Positions 36,523-46,226 of a stretch of 64,000 bases of DNA are shown here, one piece after another. The DNA comes from Kosakonia quasisacchari (GTDB lineage: Bacteria > Pseudomonadota > Gammaproteobacteria > Enterobacterales > Enterobacteriaceae). Under the pieces are notes generated by a model, which was not told where the DNA came from, searched no databases, and saw only the letters and a program-made list of their open reading frames with translations. Where the stretch lies: the NCBI RefSeq assembly GCF_004331415.1, contig NZ_SJOP01000007.1, positions 124,001 through 188,000 on the forward strand, written 5' to 3'. How positions within the stretch are numbered: position 1 is the stretch's first letter; every line of letters starts with the position of its first letter. Both the position numbers and the translations under genes were made by a program.

Positions 36523-38169
36523 ATGCTCTATAATTCTGCCGTTAAAAAAGGTAGTTTGCTGCGCCGCTATAATCGGTTGCTTTCTCGCTATAACACCCAT
36601 CGCCACGAAGTGTCGTTGGCGCAAATTGCCGATACATTAGCCTGCACCTCGCGCTATGCGCGCTCTCTACTCCATGAAATGCAGGAGGAGGGCTGGCTGG
36701 TGTGGAATTCCCGTCCTGGGCGCGGCGCACTTGGTGTGCTGCAATGCCGCATGAATGCGGCGTCGCTGGAGACGCTGGTTGCGGGTGAGTACCCGACCTC
36801 GGAAACCGAAATGGCGACCGGGCAGGCGCAACCGCACTATTCCAGCGATGGTTTTCGCTATTTCATCGCTTTCTACCGGCCGCTGTTGGCTCCTATTCCT
36901 TCCATCCACACCGACCGGGCCGGGCGGCATATTTTGCAAATGGTGCATGCCGGTCTGGCGCGCCATATTCCCGAACAGGTTGCACCGATCCCCGGTCTTG
37001 CCCATACGATCACCTGCAGTGAAGAGGGATTGCGCTGGCGTTTTATTCTGCGACGCGGCCTGGTCTGGCATAACGGTGAGCCTGTCGCGCCAGAACAATT
37101 ACGCTACACGCTGGAGCGCTATGCTGGTGGCCCGGGGTTGCCGCATGTTATCGAGGTGAAATGCACCGATCATGTTCTGACGATGCAACTGGGCCAACGT
37201 GACACCATGCTGCTTTATCGGCTGGCAAGCCCGGTTTATGCGCTGCCGCATCCGCGCAACGGCTCCATCGGTCTGGGACCATTTAAAGTAAGCGAGCACT
37301 CAAGCAGCCAACTGGTGCTGACCCGGTCTGCCTTCTGGTACGGTGAAACGCCGCAGGCGTCGGAGATTATTTACAACACGCCGCTCAGTGTCGCGCCGTT
37401 GCCCGCGCTGGTGCGTCTGGATACGCCGCACTCATTGATTGCGCCGGAAGCCACGACACAGCGCGAAGATGCCGACGCGTTCTACTATGTCACTTTCAAC
37501 CAGTCTCGCGGGCGATTAAGCGCGCAGCAGCAGGCGTTTATCCGGCGTATTGCGCTCTCGCTCAGCGCAGGATTGATTGAGCGGGAGGATACGCTGGCAC
37601 CGTTGCCGGAGTGGTTGCAGCCCGCAGCCGAGCCCGAAGTGCAGGCGTTATTACCGGATAGCCTGAATCTCGTCTATTTCCGCTCAACGGAAATGCGAAA
37701 GCTGGTTGATGAGCTGGCGAAAAGCCTGCGGTATCGCGGCTGTAAAGTGACAATGACGCCTATAAGCGTGACGCACTGGCTATTGCAGGATAAAAACTGG
37801 GCCGAACAGGATCTGTGCATGGGTTTTCTGCGTTTTGAGCAGCATGATGCATTCAGTATGGAAGAGCGCTACCGCCACAGTGTGATGTGGGCCTGGTTTT
37901 GGGGCGAAGCGGTATGGCGGCGCGGGATCGGGATTCTTGATCGCATTAACGCCGGGCCTGCGGAGCGCTACAGCCAGCGTGTCAAAAGATTGATGCGTTA
38001 TCTCAGCGATCACCGCTGGATTGTACCGCTGCTTGCGCAACGCTACCGGCTGGTGACGCCCGCCAGCGTGCAGGGCGTTTTTTGTTATCCGCAGAGCTGG
38101 CCCGATTTCACACGGCTGTGGACGGACGAGGTGCAGCATGTCCAGAGCACACAAAATCATCAAGATTAG
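36523..38169 (+). CDS. SgrR-family transcriptional regulator
   Basis: A 548-residue protein with a winged-helix DNA-binding N terminus (about 1-75, 'VSLAQIADTLACTSRYARSLLHEMQEEGWL'). A long oligopeptide-binding-protein-like domain (about 110-540, SBP_bac_5 type; 'LRWRFILRRGLVWHNGEPVAPEQLRYTLER') follows. This is the architecture of E. coli SgrR, which senses sugar-phosphate stress through the binding domain. Identity to SgrR itself looks moderate and no sgrS/sgrT adjoins, so I treat it as a paralogue with an unknown ligand. Length is normal. Confidence 0.88.
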   Translation: MLYNSAVKKGSLLRRYNRLLSRYNTHRHEVSLAQIADTLACTSRYARSLLHEMQEEGWLVWNSRPGRGALGVLQCRMNAASLETLVAGEYPTSETEMATGQAQPHYSSDGFRYFIAFYRPLLAPIPSIHTDRAGRHILQMVHAGLARHIPEQVAPIPGLAHTITCSEEGLRWRFILRRGLVWHNGEPVAPEQLRYTLERYAGGPGLPHVIEVKCTDHVLTMQLGQRDTMLLYRLASPVYALPHPRNGSIGLGPFKVSEHSSSQLVLTRSAFWYGETPQASEIIYNTPLSVAPLPALVRLDTPHSLIAPEATTQREDADAFYYVTFNQSRGRLSAQQQAFIRRIALSLSAGLIEREDTLAPLPEWLQPAAEPEVQALLPDSLNLVYFRSTEMRKLVDELAKSLRYRGCKVTMTPISVTHWLLQDKNWAEQDLCMGFLRFEQHDAFSMEERYRHSVMWAWFWGEAVWRRGIGILDRINAGPAERYSQRVKRLMRYLSDHRWIVPLLAQRYRLVTPASVQGVFCYPQSWPDFTRLWTDEVQHVQSTQNHQD

Positions 38170-39316
38170 CTTTTCTTGGTTAAAAATATCGCATATTTCA
38201 TTTTTCTTGGTGTTTAAAATCGGAAATTGGCGGGGAAATTGCACGTTGTCGATATTAATTGCTAGTTGTAGTGCTGCCTTGCCCTGTTATTCCCAATAAA
38301 GTTTAAATATAACAGTGGGTTGCGGTTTTAACATCGGCGGCGGCAGAAACTGGACGATTAAAAAAGATACGGTAGAATACGTCTTCACAGCTATTGCAAA
38401 ACAGGCTGCTCTCTATTTTTTCGCTAATAAGATAAAACTGTCAGAATATATCCTTTAAACAATAAATGGATATTTTTATGATGTGTTATATCGCTTATTT
38501 GTTGAATAATAGCGATTCCCATTCCTGATATTTTTCTTTTTTTATAATTCTTCTTCGCATTTTCATTTCTCAGCTTGAGTGCTGAAAATATATCCTGTCC
38601 TTTTCTTTTTTTCCCTGTTTTTTTGAAGATTCTACTTGCCTTTCTTGCTTAACATCATGAAAAAAAGGCAAAAAAAATGCCACTCAAGGTGGCAATCGAA
38701 ATAGTGGTTTTACATCACATATGACAACTAATGTACTGTTTAATTGCCACAGTAATATAGTTTAGTCACCAGGTTTCCCGACATGTGGCAACTAAAAAAA
38801 ACGCCTTTCATCGAGAGGGTATTTAAGCAAAGCACCATTCAGAATGAATCGGTAAAACGTCCTGTTGCATTGCTTGAACGTATTTTCGCTATTTTTGATG
38901 CGTTCGTAAATAGCCTTTTTTCTGCCGATTGATTTATTGGGGGGAGAAAAACGAGGTCAAAAATTCCCTGCTAAAAAAGTGCCAATTATTTACTCTGACC
39001 GCCTCCGCTCAGGCAGCATTTTTAACCGGAAAAAAAGGATCAAAATCAGCGCTTTTGATTTTTAATGCGACGGACCTCACACTCGCCGTCAAAATTTACG
39101 AAACATCTTGAAACATTTTTGTTAGGGGAAGCGCTAAGAACGGCATTCTGCGCGGGTTTATCGCTAAGACTAGTACGAAGATAACTAACACTGATGGTTA
39201 AATAAACCGCACAGAGGATTGTGCTATGGATGAAGGCCATAAAACATCACCGAAGTGCGCGGCGGTAAATCTCAATCGTCCAGACAATCGCTGTAGGCAA
39301 AAATGGATGCCATAAC
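38170..39316. other. AT-rich gene-poor region after the SgrR-like gene
   Basis: About 1.1 kb with many T and A runs and stops in all frames. It holds one reverse-strand terminator (38670-38694). One small open frame, 38783-38932 (49 codons, MWQLKKTPFIERVFKQ, amphipathic C-terminal half), has only a weak ribosome binding site. No tRNA or mobile-element end was recognised. Confidence 0.5.
38670..38694 (-). terminator. Reverse-strand terminator without an assigned gene
   Basis: On the reverse strand TGCCAC-CTTGA-GTGGCA is followed directly by eight Ts. It is a six-bp stem with a proper U-run, but no gene ends here. It could terminate a small RNA initiated to its right (above 38700), or flgMN read-through. 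Confidence 0.55.
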
Positions 39317-39696
39317 GCCACACAGAGTAAAACACCGGAACTAAACGCCAGCTAACAACAAAGAAGAAAGGTGCTGGTTTTAGCGTCCGAATGCCACACA
39401 GAGTAAAACACCGGAACTAAACGCCAGCTAACAACAAAGAAGAAAGGTGCTGGTTTTAGCGTCCGAATGCCACGCAGAACAAATCACCGGAACTCAAAGC
39501 CTACTAACGGCATAGAAGAACGGTGCTGGTTTTAGCGTCCGAACGCCACGCAGAACAAATCGCCGGAACTCAAAGCCTGCTAACGGCACAGAAGAAAGGT
39601 GCTGGTTTTAGCGTCCGAATGCCACGCAGAGTAATACACCGGAACTAAACGCCAGCTAACGGCACAGAAGAAAAGATCCTGGTTTAGCTATCAATA
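39317..39696. repeat. Five tandem 76-bp repeats
   Basis: Units start at 39317, 39393, 39469, 39545 and 39621, exactly 76 bp apart. Units 1 and 2 are identical. Units 3 and 4 are a close second type, and unit 5 mixes both and degrades at its end. The core GGTGCTGGTTTTAGCGTCCG is invariant in units 1-4. Degenerate further copies seem to continue to about 39800. In units 1, 2 and 5 CCAGC can pair with GCTGG (CCTGG in unit 5) inside the unit. The period is not a multiple of three and stops are frequent, so it is not protein coding. There are no spacers, so it is not CRISPR. It lies 300 bp downstream of flgN. Confidence 0.85.
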
Positions 39697-39998
39697 ACGC
39701 GCATAACGCTACGCAGAAGAAACCGCTGGAATGAAAGACCCGCCAGCCGCCCGCAAGAAAGGCTGGTTACAGCGTCGGTACGCTATGAAGAACGGATACA
39801 GGAAATGAGGCGCAGAAAATCACGCAAAGCGTGTTCAGAGAACGTGCGTCAGGCGTAATGCGAGAAGCACATGCAGGGCATACACACCAGGCACGGAAGC
39901 AGAGAATGGCTTCCGAACCTGGCGCGAGGAACAACACTGGCGCGAAAGACGCCATAACATCGTGTTAATGCTGAATGCTGCACAGAGAAGAGGCCGCA

Positions 39999-40442
39999 TT
40001 AAACGGAAATGCGATAAACATTACCCGAAGCATCATTGCTGCGGTTTCCACTTTCGCCATAAAGCTGCGCGGTTGCGGTCGTCTGGCTGACAATCTTTTT
40101 GAAGTCGTTCATCTTCTTCATATGCATGTTCAGCAACTGATAGCTCTTCTGGTTGAGCTCAGCAGATTTTCGCACCACCACGGTAATACGATCCCAAAGC
40201 GTAGCGAGTTCGGAGTGGCGCGGGTAAGGAAACGCCAACCGATGGTGTTTCTCTTCCTGCTTGCGCTGCTCATCATAAAAGTTAATCGCCGACAGCAAGC
40301 GGCTCTTGTTGTCGGAGATCACTTGCAGCGAAACCGGGTTTATCTGGGCGCGGCTAAGCTGGCCGATTTCTTCTACCAGGGTCGCTTCAAGCTCACCCAG
40401 CAGGCTATACAGTTTGTTCAGAATTACGGGTAAGTTTTCCAT
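39999..40442 (-). CDS. flgN: Flagellar export chaperone FlgN
   Basis: This 147-residue all-helical cytoplasmic chaperone binds the hook-filament junction proteins FlgK and FlgL and delivers them to the export gate. The start 'ENLPVILNKLYSLLGELEATLVEEIGQLSR' and its place after flgM are as in Salmonella, where the length is 140. The C terminus ('YRISV') is not well conserved. It lies 20 bp after flgM. Confidence 0.88.
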   Translation of the reverse strand: MENLPVILNKLYSLLGELEATLVEEIGQLSRAQINPVSLQVISDNKSRLLSAINFYDEQRKQEEKHHRLAFPYPRHSELATLWDRITVVVRKSAELNQKSYQLLNMHMKKMNDFKKIVSQTTATAQLYGESGNRSNDASGNVYRISV

Positions 40443-40462
40443 TATTCACGTGCATGTTGAGA

Positions 40463-40762
40463 TTAAGAGAATCGAAAGATGTCGCGTACCAACGCGCTGG
40501 CGATTTTATCGCTGTCCAGGTGGAGTTCACCTGCGTCCATCTTCGCTTTAATGGCGGCAAGACGTTCCGTATTAACATCACGGCTACCGTCATTTTTAAT
40601 TTGCTGCGTCAGCTGGCTGAGTTTGACCTGCGTCCCGGCCTGCTGGGCGTCTGTTTTCCCCGATTGCGCTGACTCATCATTCATTACTCTCGTCTCAACG
40701 GGCTGCTGCTGAGTGCCGGTTGCCTGAATGGGATTGGCCTGGCGGGTGCGTTCAATGTTCAT
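40463..40762 (-). CDS. flgM: Anti-sigma-28 factor FlgM
   Basis: The 99-residue anti-sigma factor holds FliA until hook completion and is then exported through the flagellum. It has the FlgM start 'MNIERTRQANPIQATGTQQQ', a disordered N-terminal half and a C-terminal sigma-binding half ('VNTERLAAIKAKMDAGELHLDSDKIASALVRD'). A sigma-28-type promoter lies 40 bases upstream, giving the autoregulatory class 3 control known in Salmonella. flgA precedes it. Confidence 0.95.
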   Translation of the reverse strand: MNIERTRQANPIQATGTQQQPVETRVMNDESAQSGKTDAQQAGTQVKLSQLTQQIKNDGSRDVNTERLAAIKAKMDAGELHLDSDKIASALVRDIFRFS

Positions 40763-40801
40763 ACGGATCCTGGTTTTCTATGCGGTGGCTCTGTATTAAA
40801 G

Positions 40802-40829
40802 ATATCGGCACGGGGAAAATAAAACTGAA
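40802..40829 (-). promoter_or_regulatory. Sigma-28-type promoter of flgMN
   Basis: On the reverse strand TTCAGTTT (40829-40822), a 12-base spacer and GCCGATAT (40809-40802). The -10 matches the consensus at seven of eight bases; the spacer is one base long. It lies within the 3' end of flgA. Confidence 0.55.
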
Positions 40830-40830
40830 A

Positions 40831-41532
40831 TCAGTTCGACAGGCTAATGCTCACTTGTCCTTGTCCTGTTACGGTGGCGACCACCACCTGGCCGGTGCGA
40901 GTCTGTACTCTGACGCTTTCATCGAGTGCGGCGTTATCCAGCGCTTTACCTTTGGCGTGGATCAGAAAACCGTCACCGGGCGCGGTAATATCGACGGTGC
41001 GATTAGCAATAACGGCCCAGCTGCGGCGCAGCTGGTTATCCGCCAGCGGCGACCCCGGTTGAATGATGCGCGTAGGCGTGCTGCCAATGATGTTCTGCGG
41101 ATCAAGTAATACACCGGCCGGTAAACGATCCAGTTCGCCGCTCACGGGCTGGATATCCTCTGCGCCAATGATCTGCCCCGGTTTGAGCGTCCGCGCTGCC
41201 ACCCAGTACCTGCCACTGGCACTAATCTGAATCTGAATGAACTGCTGTTTTTTACCGCACTTGGCGATGACGCTGCGTCGGCCTGTCAGGCGCACGGAGC
41301 GACCAGAAAGACGTAAATCCGGCTGTGCGCATAATGCGGCGAGTTTGGCCGCGGGGGTAAGAATTTTAATGCGCAACTGCGGCTGATTCTCTGCTTCTTT
41401 ATTGTCCGCAGCCAGCAAGGTGGCGATCCTCGCTTCGAGATCGCTGTTTTCCGGCGCGCTGGCAAAAGCCGGTGAGAATGGGCAGCAGAGCGCGAAAATC
41501 ACGATGAGTGACCTGATAAGGGACTGCGGCAT
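40831..41532 (-). CDS. flgA: P-ring assembly chaperone FlgA
   Basis: A 233-residue periplasmic protein with a signal peptide ending AFA-S. The C-terminal SAF-like domain ('RTLKPGQIIGAEDIQPVSG', 'LADNQLRRSWAVIANRTVDITAPGDGFLIHAKGKALDNAA') assists FlgI to form the P ring. ATG 41532 gives the normal MPQSL-type signal; the longer frame would start at a TTG. It is divergent from flgB across 281 bp that should contain the class 2 FlhDC-dependent promoters. Confidence 0.92.
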   Translation of the reverse strand: MPQSLIRSLIVIFALCCPFSPAFASAPENSDLEARIATLLAADNKEAENQPQLRIKILTPAAKLAALCAQPDLRLSGRSVRLTGRRSVIAKCGKKQQFIQIQISASGRYWVAARTLKPGQIIGAEDIQPVSGELDRLPAGVLLDPQNIIGSTPTRIIQPGSPLADNQLRRSWAVIANRTVDITAPGDGFLIHAKGKALDNAALDESVRVQTRTGQVVVATVTGQGQVSISLSN

Positions 41533-41813
41533 AATGAGATAAACCTGCCTGATAATATAAAGGAGCAATAGGATTAATATTTTTTTATTGTAATTCAGAA
41601 TGGCTATTTTCTTATCTATTAAATGCCGTCAGTTTTGACAGCATTTCACTATATTGGTATTTCAACTTTTAAATATAAGCTTCTTTTCGGCAAATTAAGA
41701 GAGGTTGAATTGGCTAAATGCGTCTACTTCTGTCGGATTTTTAAGGTATAGATTTATTAGGTTGTCTCTTAGACTATGCCTCGTAATCAATTTCGAAGTA
41801 AGCGAGTCATTTC
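41533..41813. promoter_or_regulatory. flgA-flgB divergent promoter region
   Basis: AT-rich spacer between the divergent flgAMN and flgB operons. By family precedent both promoters are activated by FlhD4C2. I did not find clear FlhDC half-sites by eye. Confidence 0.5.
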
Positions 41814-42224
41814 ATGTTTGATAAACTTGATAATGAATTGCGTTTCCAGCAGCAGGCGTTAAGCCTGATGTCGCGGCGGCAGGATATTCTAGCGTCTAAT
41901 ATCGCGAATGCCGATACGCCGGGATACAAGGCGCGAGATATTGATTTTTCTAAGCAATTGAAAAATGCAATGCAGCAGGAAACGCGTCATCCATTAACAC
42001 TAAGTTTAACAGCCGGGAAACATATTCCTGGCGTAGCGCCGAAAACGGACGATCGACAATTACTTTATCGTATTCCCGATCAGCCAAGAGCTGATGGAAA
42101 CACTGTCGATATGGATCGTGAACGCGTTAATTTTGCTGACAACAATGTCAAATATCAGACGAGTCTAACGATTCTCGGCGCTCAATTAAAAGGTTTAACG
42201 AGTGCCCTTAACCAAGGTCAATAA
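41814..42224 (+). CDS. flgB: Proximal rod protein FlgB
   Basis: A 136-residue proximal rod protein. The family N-terminal motif '[23 protein letters not shown]' and the C-terminal '[21 protein letters not shown]' helix form the D0 coiled coils. It is exported without a signal peptide through the flagellar T3SS. It is first in the flgBCDEFGHIJ operon and ends five bases before flgC. Confidence 0.96.
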   Translation: MFDKLDNELRFQQQALSLMSRRQDILASNIANADTPGYKARDIDFSKQLKNAMQQETRHPLTLSLTAGKHIPGVAPKTDDRQLLYRIPDQPRADGNTVDMDRERVNFADNNVKYQTSLTILGAQLKGLTSALNQGQ

Positions 42225-42229
42225 TTTTC

Positions 42230-42634
42230 ATGTCGCTGTTTAGTGTTTTCGATATTTCAGGTTCGGCAATGGCCGCCCAATCAAAAAGACTTAACGTCAG
42301 TGCCAGCAATATGGCGAACGCCGACAGTATTGCCGGCCCGGATGGCAAACCGTACCGCGCGCGTTCGGTGGTTTTCAATGTTGATAACTCCGCGGGTCAG
42401 GAGATTGGCGGCGTGAAAGTGAGCGGCGTTACGGAATCCACTGCGCCGGACAGGCTGGTCTATGAACCCGCAAACCCACTGGCGGACGACAAAGGTTATG
42501 TCCATATGCCGAACGTCGATGTGGTGGGTGAAATGGTCAACACCATTTCTGCATCCCGCAGCTATCAGGCCAACGTCGAAGTGATGAACTCGGCGAAGAG
42601 CCTGATGCTGAAAACGCTGACTCTGGGCCAGTAA
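42230..42634 (+). CDS. flgC: Proximal rod protein FlgC
   Basis: This 134-residue rod subunit has the axial-protein N motif '[17 protein letters not shown]' and the C-terminal '[35 protein letters not shown]'. It has the same length as E. coli FlgC. It joins FlgB, FlgF and FlgG in the rod. Confidence 0.97.
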   Translation: MSLFSVFDISGSAMAAQSKRLNVSASNMANADSIAGPDGKPYRARSVVFNVDNSAGQEIGGVKVSGVTESTAPDRLVYEPANPLADDKGYVHMPNVDVVGEMVNTISASRSYQANVEVMNSAKSLMLKTLTLGQ

Positions 42635-42644
42635 GGATTAAAAA

Positions 42645-43367
42645 ATGGCAATTTCACCCGTTATGACCCAAAGCGCACCGACGACGAAAACCACCGCTTC
42701 GTCGGGCACAAGTAACACCAATACCACCAGTTCTTCCAGCGTGGGTACCGGCTCCAGCGCCGATGACCTGCTGAATAATTTTATGACGCTGCTGGTTGCG
42801 CAGATGCAAAACCAGGACCCGACCAGCCCAATGGACAACAACCAGTTGACGGCCCAGCTGGCGCAGTTCAACACGGCGGCGGGCGTCGAGCAGCTCAACA
42901 GCACCATGAACAGCATGGGTACGCTGGTTGCCAGTATGCAGCAGATGAACTCCGCTGACTGGGTAGGGCGCGACATCATGGTTGAAGGCGAGCCTTCTGT
43001 TTCCACCGCCACGGACGGAAACCAGAAAGTCGGGCTTTCCCTTAACAGCCCGGCGGATGAAGTCACCGTCACGCTGACCGATCCGGCCGGTAACGCCTAT
43101 ACCGCGAAGCTGAAAAATGTGGAAGCGGGCGTGCATCAGTATTCGCTGGATGATTTTGAAGATTTCCAGCCGAGCGATCCGCGCTTGCAGGCCGACACGA
43201 ACTTCAAAGTGTCGTTCTCCGCCACCAACGCTGATGGCAGCACGCCAACCATCACCGCGCTGAAACCGGCAAAAGTGCAGAGCGTCTCCTTCACTAACTC
43301 AGGCGCAGTGCTGCAACTGGGTGTTAATGGTACCGCCTCGCTGAGTGACGTTTACCTCATCGAGTAA
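42645..43367 (+). CDS. flgD: Hook-cap protein FlgD
   Basis: A 240-residue hook-capping scaffold. The N-terminal Ser/Thr-rich secretion segment is followed by the conserved 'NNFMTLLVAQMQNQDPTSPMDNNQLTAQLAQFN' (residues about 44-78). After it come Ig-like and Tudor-like domains. It caps the growing hook and is later displaced by FlgK. It lies ten bases after flgC. Confidence 0.96.
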   Translation: MAISPVMTQSAPTTKTTASSGTSNTNTTSSSSVGTGSSADDLLNNFMTLLVAQMQNQDPTSPMDNNQLTAQLAQFNTAAGVEQLNSTMNSMGTLVASMQQMNSADWVGRDIMVEGEPSVSTATDGNQKVGLSLNSPADEVTVTLTDPAGNAYTAKLKNVEAGVHQYSLDDFEDFQPSDPRLQADTNFKVSFSATNADGSTPTITALKPAKVQSVSFTNSGAVLQLGVNGTASLSDVYLIE

Positions 43368-43412
43368 TTTTTAGTTTGGATTTTGCGCAACCCGCGCACA
43401 GGAATTTATCAC

Positions 43413-44612
43413 ATGGGTTTTTCTCAAGGTCTTAGTGGATTAAACGCCTCTTCACAGGCGCTGGATGTTGTAGGTAACAACATCGCCAACTCACAAACGG
43501 TCGGTTTTAAATCAGGTTCTGTTGCTTTCGCCGATGTGTTTGCCGGTTCTCAGGTCGGCATGGGCGTACAGGTTGCTGGTGTGAACCAGAACTTCAGCGA
43601 TGGCGTACTTGGCGCAGGCAGCAGCCCGCTGGATATGGGTATCCAGGGCAATGGCTTCTTCCGCATGGTGACCGAAGCGGGTCGCGTATTTTACAGCCGT
43701 AATGGTCAGTTCCAGACCGATGAAAATGGCTACGTCATCAATAACCAGGGCATGCGCCTGACCGGTTATATGGCAACGGGTACACCGCCTGAAATTCAGC
43801 AGGGCGCGCCGGTAGGGCCGATTCAGATCCCAACCGGGCAGATGCCTGCGCGTGCGTCTGACGCGGGTTCCATTTCCGGTAACCTGGATTCCGGTAACGA
43901 CATTGTCACGGTAACGCCTTTCGATCCGGCTGATGGCAAATCTTACAGCTACTCCACCCAGGTTAACGCTTATGACAGCCTGGGCAACGAGCACGCGATC
44001 AACGTCTATTACGTAAAAACGGCGGATAACCAGTGGACTGCCTACTCTGTCGACTCCACGTCGCCGGGCACCACCAGCTCCGTCAACCTGACGTTTGATA
44101 CCTCCGGCAAGCTCACCACCAACCCGGCAGAACTGGCGGTGCAGGGTGCAGCTTACCAGGGCGGCGCGGCGTTGAATTTCAACCTCGATCTTTCCGGTCT
44201 TTCTCAGCAGGCGTCTGAAAACACCATGGACAGCCCGAGCACCACAGGTTATCCGCCGGGACTGATGAACGGCTACACCGTAGGTGATAACGGTCAGATC
44301 ATCGCCTCCTACAGCAACGGTGAAAACCAGCTGCTGGGTCAGGTTGTGCTGAGCAACTTTACCAACCCGGGCGGCCTTGAATCGGCAGGGAACAACTGCT
44401 GGTCTGAAACTCCGGAATCGGGTCAGCCGGTCATTGGTCTTGCGGACACCGGTAACCTGGGTTCACTGCGCGGCAACATGCTGGAAGGCTCCAACGTGGA
44501 TCTGAGTAAAGAGATGGTGAACATGATTGTTTACCAGCGTAACTACCAGTCCAACTCTCAGACCATCAAGACCCAGTCTGAGCTTCTGCAAACGCTGGTT
44601 AACCTGGGTTAA
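43413..44612 (+). CDS. flgE: Hook protein FlgE
   Basis: A 399-residue hook subunit with the axial N motif 'LNASSQALDVVGNNIANSQTVGFKSGS', a variable centre, and the C-terminal 'EGSNVDLSKEMVNMIVYQRNYQSNSQTIKTQSELLQTLVNL'. ATG 43413 (MGFSQG) follows AGGA and matches the family start; the upstream frame from 43383 is spurious. It makes the universal joint between rod and filament. Confidence 0.97.
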   Translation: MGFSQGLSGLNASSQALDVVGNNIANSQTVGFKSGSVAFADVFAGSQVGMGVQVAGVNQNFSDGVLGAGSSPLDMGIQGNGFFRMVTEAGRVFYSRNGQFQTDENGYVINNQGMRLTGYMATGTPPEIQQGAPVGPIQIPTGQMPARASDAGSISGNLDSGNDIVTVTPFDPADGKSYSYSTQVNAYDSLGNEHAINVYYVKTADNQWTAYSVDSTSPGTTSSVNLTFDTSGKLTTNPAELAVQGAAYQGGAALNFNLDLSGLSQQASENTMDSPSTTGYPPGLMNGYTVGDNGQIIASYSNGENQLLGQVVLSNFTNPGGLESAGNNCWSETPESGQPVIGLADTGNLGSLRGNMLEGSNVDLSKEMVNMIVYQRNYQSNSQTIKTQSELLQTLVNLG

Positions 44613-44624
44613 GAGTAGCGCTTC

Positions 44625-45371
44625 ATGGATCACGCGATTTATACCGCAATGGGGGCCGCAAACGCGGCCCTTAACCGCCAGGCGGTGACCTCTAACAACC
44701 TGGCGAATGCTTCTACCACCGGCTTTCGTGCGCAGATCGCGGCGTTTCGCGCGATCCCTGTGCAGGGGCCGTCGATAGAAACCCGCACCATGGTGGCGGA
44801 ATCCACGCCGTTTAGCGACAACACCATGGGCGCGGTGCAGGCCACCGGGCGTAGCCTGGATGTGGCCATGCCGCAAAACGGCTGGCTGGCAGTGCAACTG
44901 CCCGATGGCAGTGAAGGCTACACCAAAGATGGCAACATCGAAGTGGATGCCGAAGGCCAGCTGCGGGTGCGCGGTATGCCGCTGCTCGGTGACGGCGGCC
45001 CGGTAGCCGTACCGCCGCAGGCGGAACTGACTATCGCCGCGGACGGCACCATCACCGCGCTGGGCGCAGGCGATGAGCCTTCAGCGCTGGCGCAGGTGGC
45101 GCGCCTGAAAATGGTCAACGCCACACCGAACACGCTGAAACATGGCGACGACGGCCTGTTTCATGTCGCCGATCCGGCTGCGGCGCAAGTACTTCCCGCC
45201 GACGCGGATCTGCGCTTGATGCCCGGCATGCTGGAAGGCAGCAACGTCAGCCCGGTGAAATCGATGGTAGATATGATCGCCACCGCACGCGGTTTTGACA
45301 TGAACATGAAAGTCATCACCACCGTTGATGATAACGAACAAAAAGCTAACCAGTTACTGAGCGCCGGTTAA
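44625..45371 (+). CDS. flgF: Proximal rod protein FlgF
   Basis: A 248-residue rod protein. It starts '[34 protein letters not shown]' and ends with the rod/hook family C motif '[39 protein letters not shown]'. Length is close to E. coli (251). It sits between flgE and flgG as usual. Confidence 0.97.
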   Translation: MDHAIYTAMGAANAALNRQAVTSNNLANASTTGFRAQIAAFRAIPVQGPSIETRTMVAESTPFSDNTMGAVQATGRSLDVAMPQNGWLAVQLPDGSEGYTKDGNIEVDAEGQLRVRGMPLLGDGGPVAVPPQAELTIAADGTITALGAGDEPSALAQVARLKMVNATPNTLKHGDDGLFHVADPAAAQVLPADADLRLMPGMLEGSNVSPVKSMVDMIATARGFDMNMKVITTVDDNEQKANQLLSAG

Positions 45372-45394
45372 GCCTCGGTAAGGAGAAAAACACC

Positions 45395-46177
45395 ATGATC
45401 CGTTCTTTATGGATTGCGAAAACCGGCCTCGAAGCCCAGCAAACCAATATGGATGTGATTTCCAACAACCTGGCGAACGTCAGCACCAACGGCTTTAAAC
45501 GCCAGCGTGCGGTGTTTGAAGATCTGATTTATCAGACCTTACGCCAGCCGGGCGCACAGTCTTCCGAGCAGACCACCATCCCTTCTGGTTTACAGTTGGG
45601 TACCGGTGTTCGCCCGGTCGCGACCGAGCGTATTCACAGCCAGGGCAGCCTGACGCAGACCAACAACAGCAAAGATGTTGCCATTCAGGGCAGCGGTTTC
45701 TTCCAGGTACAGTTGCCGGATGGCACCACCGCCTATACCCGCGACGGTTCGTTCCAGTTTGACCAGAACGGGCAACTGGTGACCTCCAGCGGTTACCAGG
45801 TGCAACCGGCGATCACCATCCCGCAGGACGCGCAAAGCCTGACCATCGGTAACGACGGTATTGTCAGCGTGACCGTACCGGGGCAGACCGCGCCGCAGCA
45901 GGTTGGTCAGCTGACGCTGAGCTCGTTTATCAATGATTCCGGCCTCGAAAGCATTGGTGAAAACCTGTACCGCGAAACGCAATCTTCTGGCGCACCGAAT
46001 GAATCCACACCGGGTTTAAACGGCGCGGGAACCCTGAAACAGGGCTACGTCGAAACCTCGAACGTCAACGTAGCAGAAGAGCTGGTCAACATGATCCAGA
46101 CGCAGCGCGCCTACGAAATTAACAGTAAAGCGGTGTCGACGTCTGACCAGATGCTGCAACGACTGACCCAACTTTGA
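45395..46177 (+). CDS. flgG: Distal rod protein FlgG
   Basis: A 260-residue distal rod protein, identical in length to E. coli FlgG. It has '[44 protein letters not shown]' at the N terminus and '[35 protein letters not shown]' at the C terminus. It is among the best conserved proteins in this locus. Confidence 0.98.
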   Translation: MIRSLWIAKTGLEAQQTNMDVISNNLANVSTNGFKRQRAVFEDLIYQTLRQPGAQSSEQTTIPSGLQLGTGVRPVATERIHSQGSLTQTNNSKDVAIQGSGFFQVQLPDGTTAYTRDGSFQFDQNGQLVTSSGYQVQPAITIPQDAQSLTIGNDGIVSVTVPGQTAPQQVGQLTLSSFINDSGLESIGENLYRETQSSGAPNESTPGLNGAGTLKQGYVETSNVNVAEELVNMIQTQRAYEINSKAVSTSDQMLQRLTQL

Positions 46178-46226
46178 TCCCTGGCCGCGGGCGTTGCTCG
46201 CGGCTGCTTTACCTGTAGTGAATGAG

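Noticed and set aside
38783..38932. 49-codon small ORF with an amphipathic C-terminal half
   Set aside because: Ribosome binding site is weak and codons are AT-rich like the surrounding non-coding sequence. Kept only as a remark within the intergenic entry.
39046..39240. 64-codon reverse-strand ORF ending before the repeat array
   Set aside because: No convincing ribosome binding site, low-complexity composition, no family resemblance.
39317..39696. Possible CRISPR array
   Set aside because: The units are contiguous 76-bp tandem repeats with no unique spacers and no cas genes.
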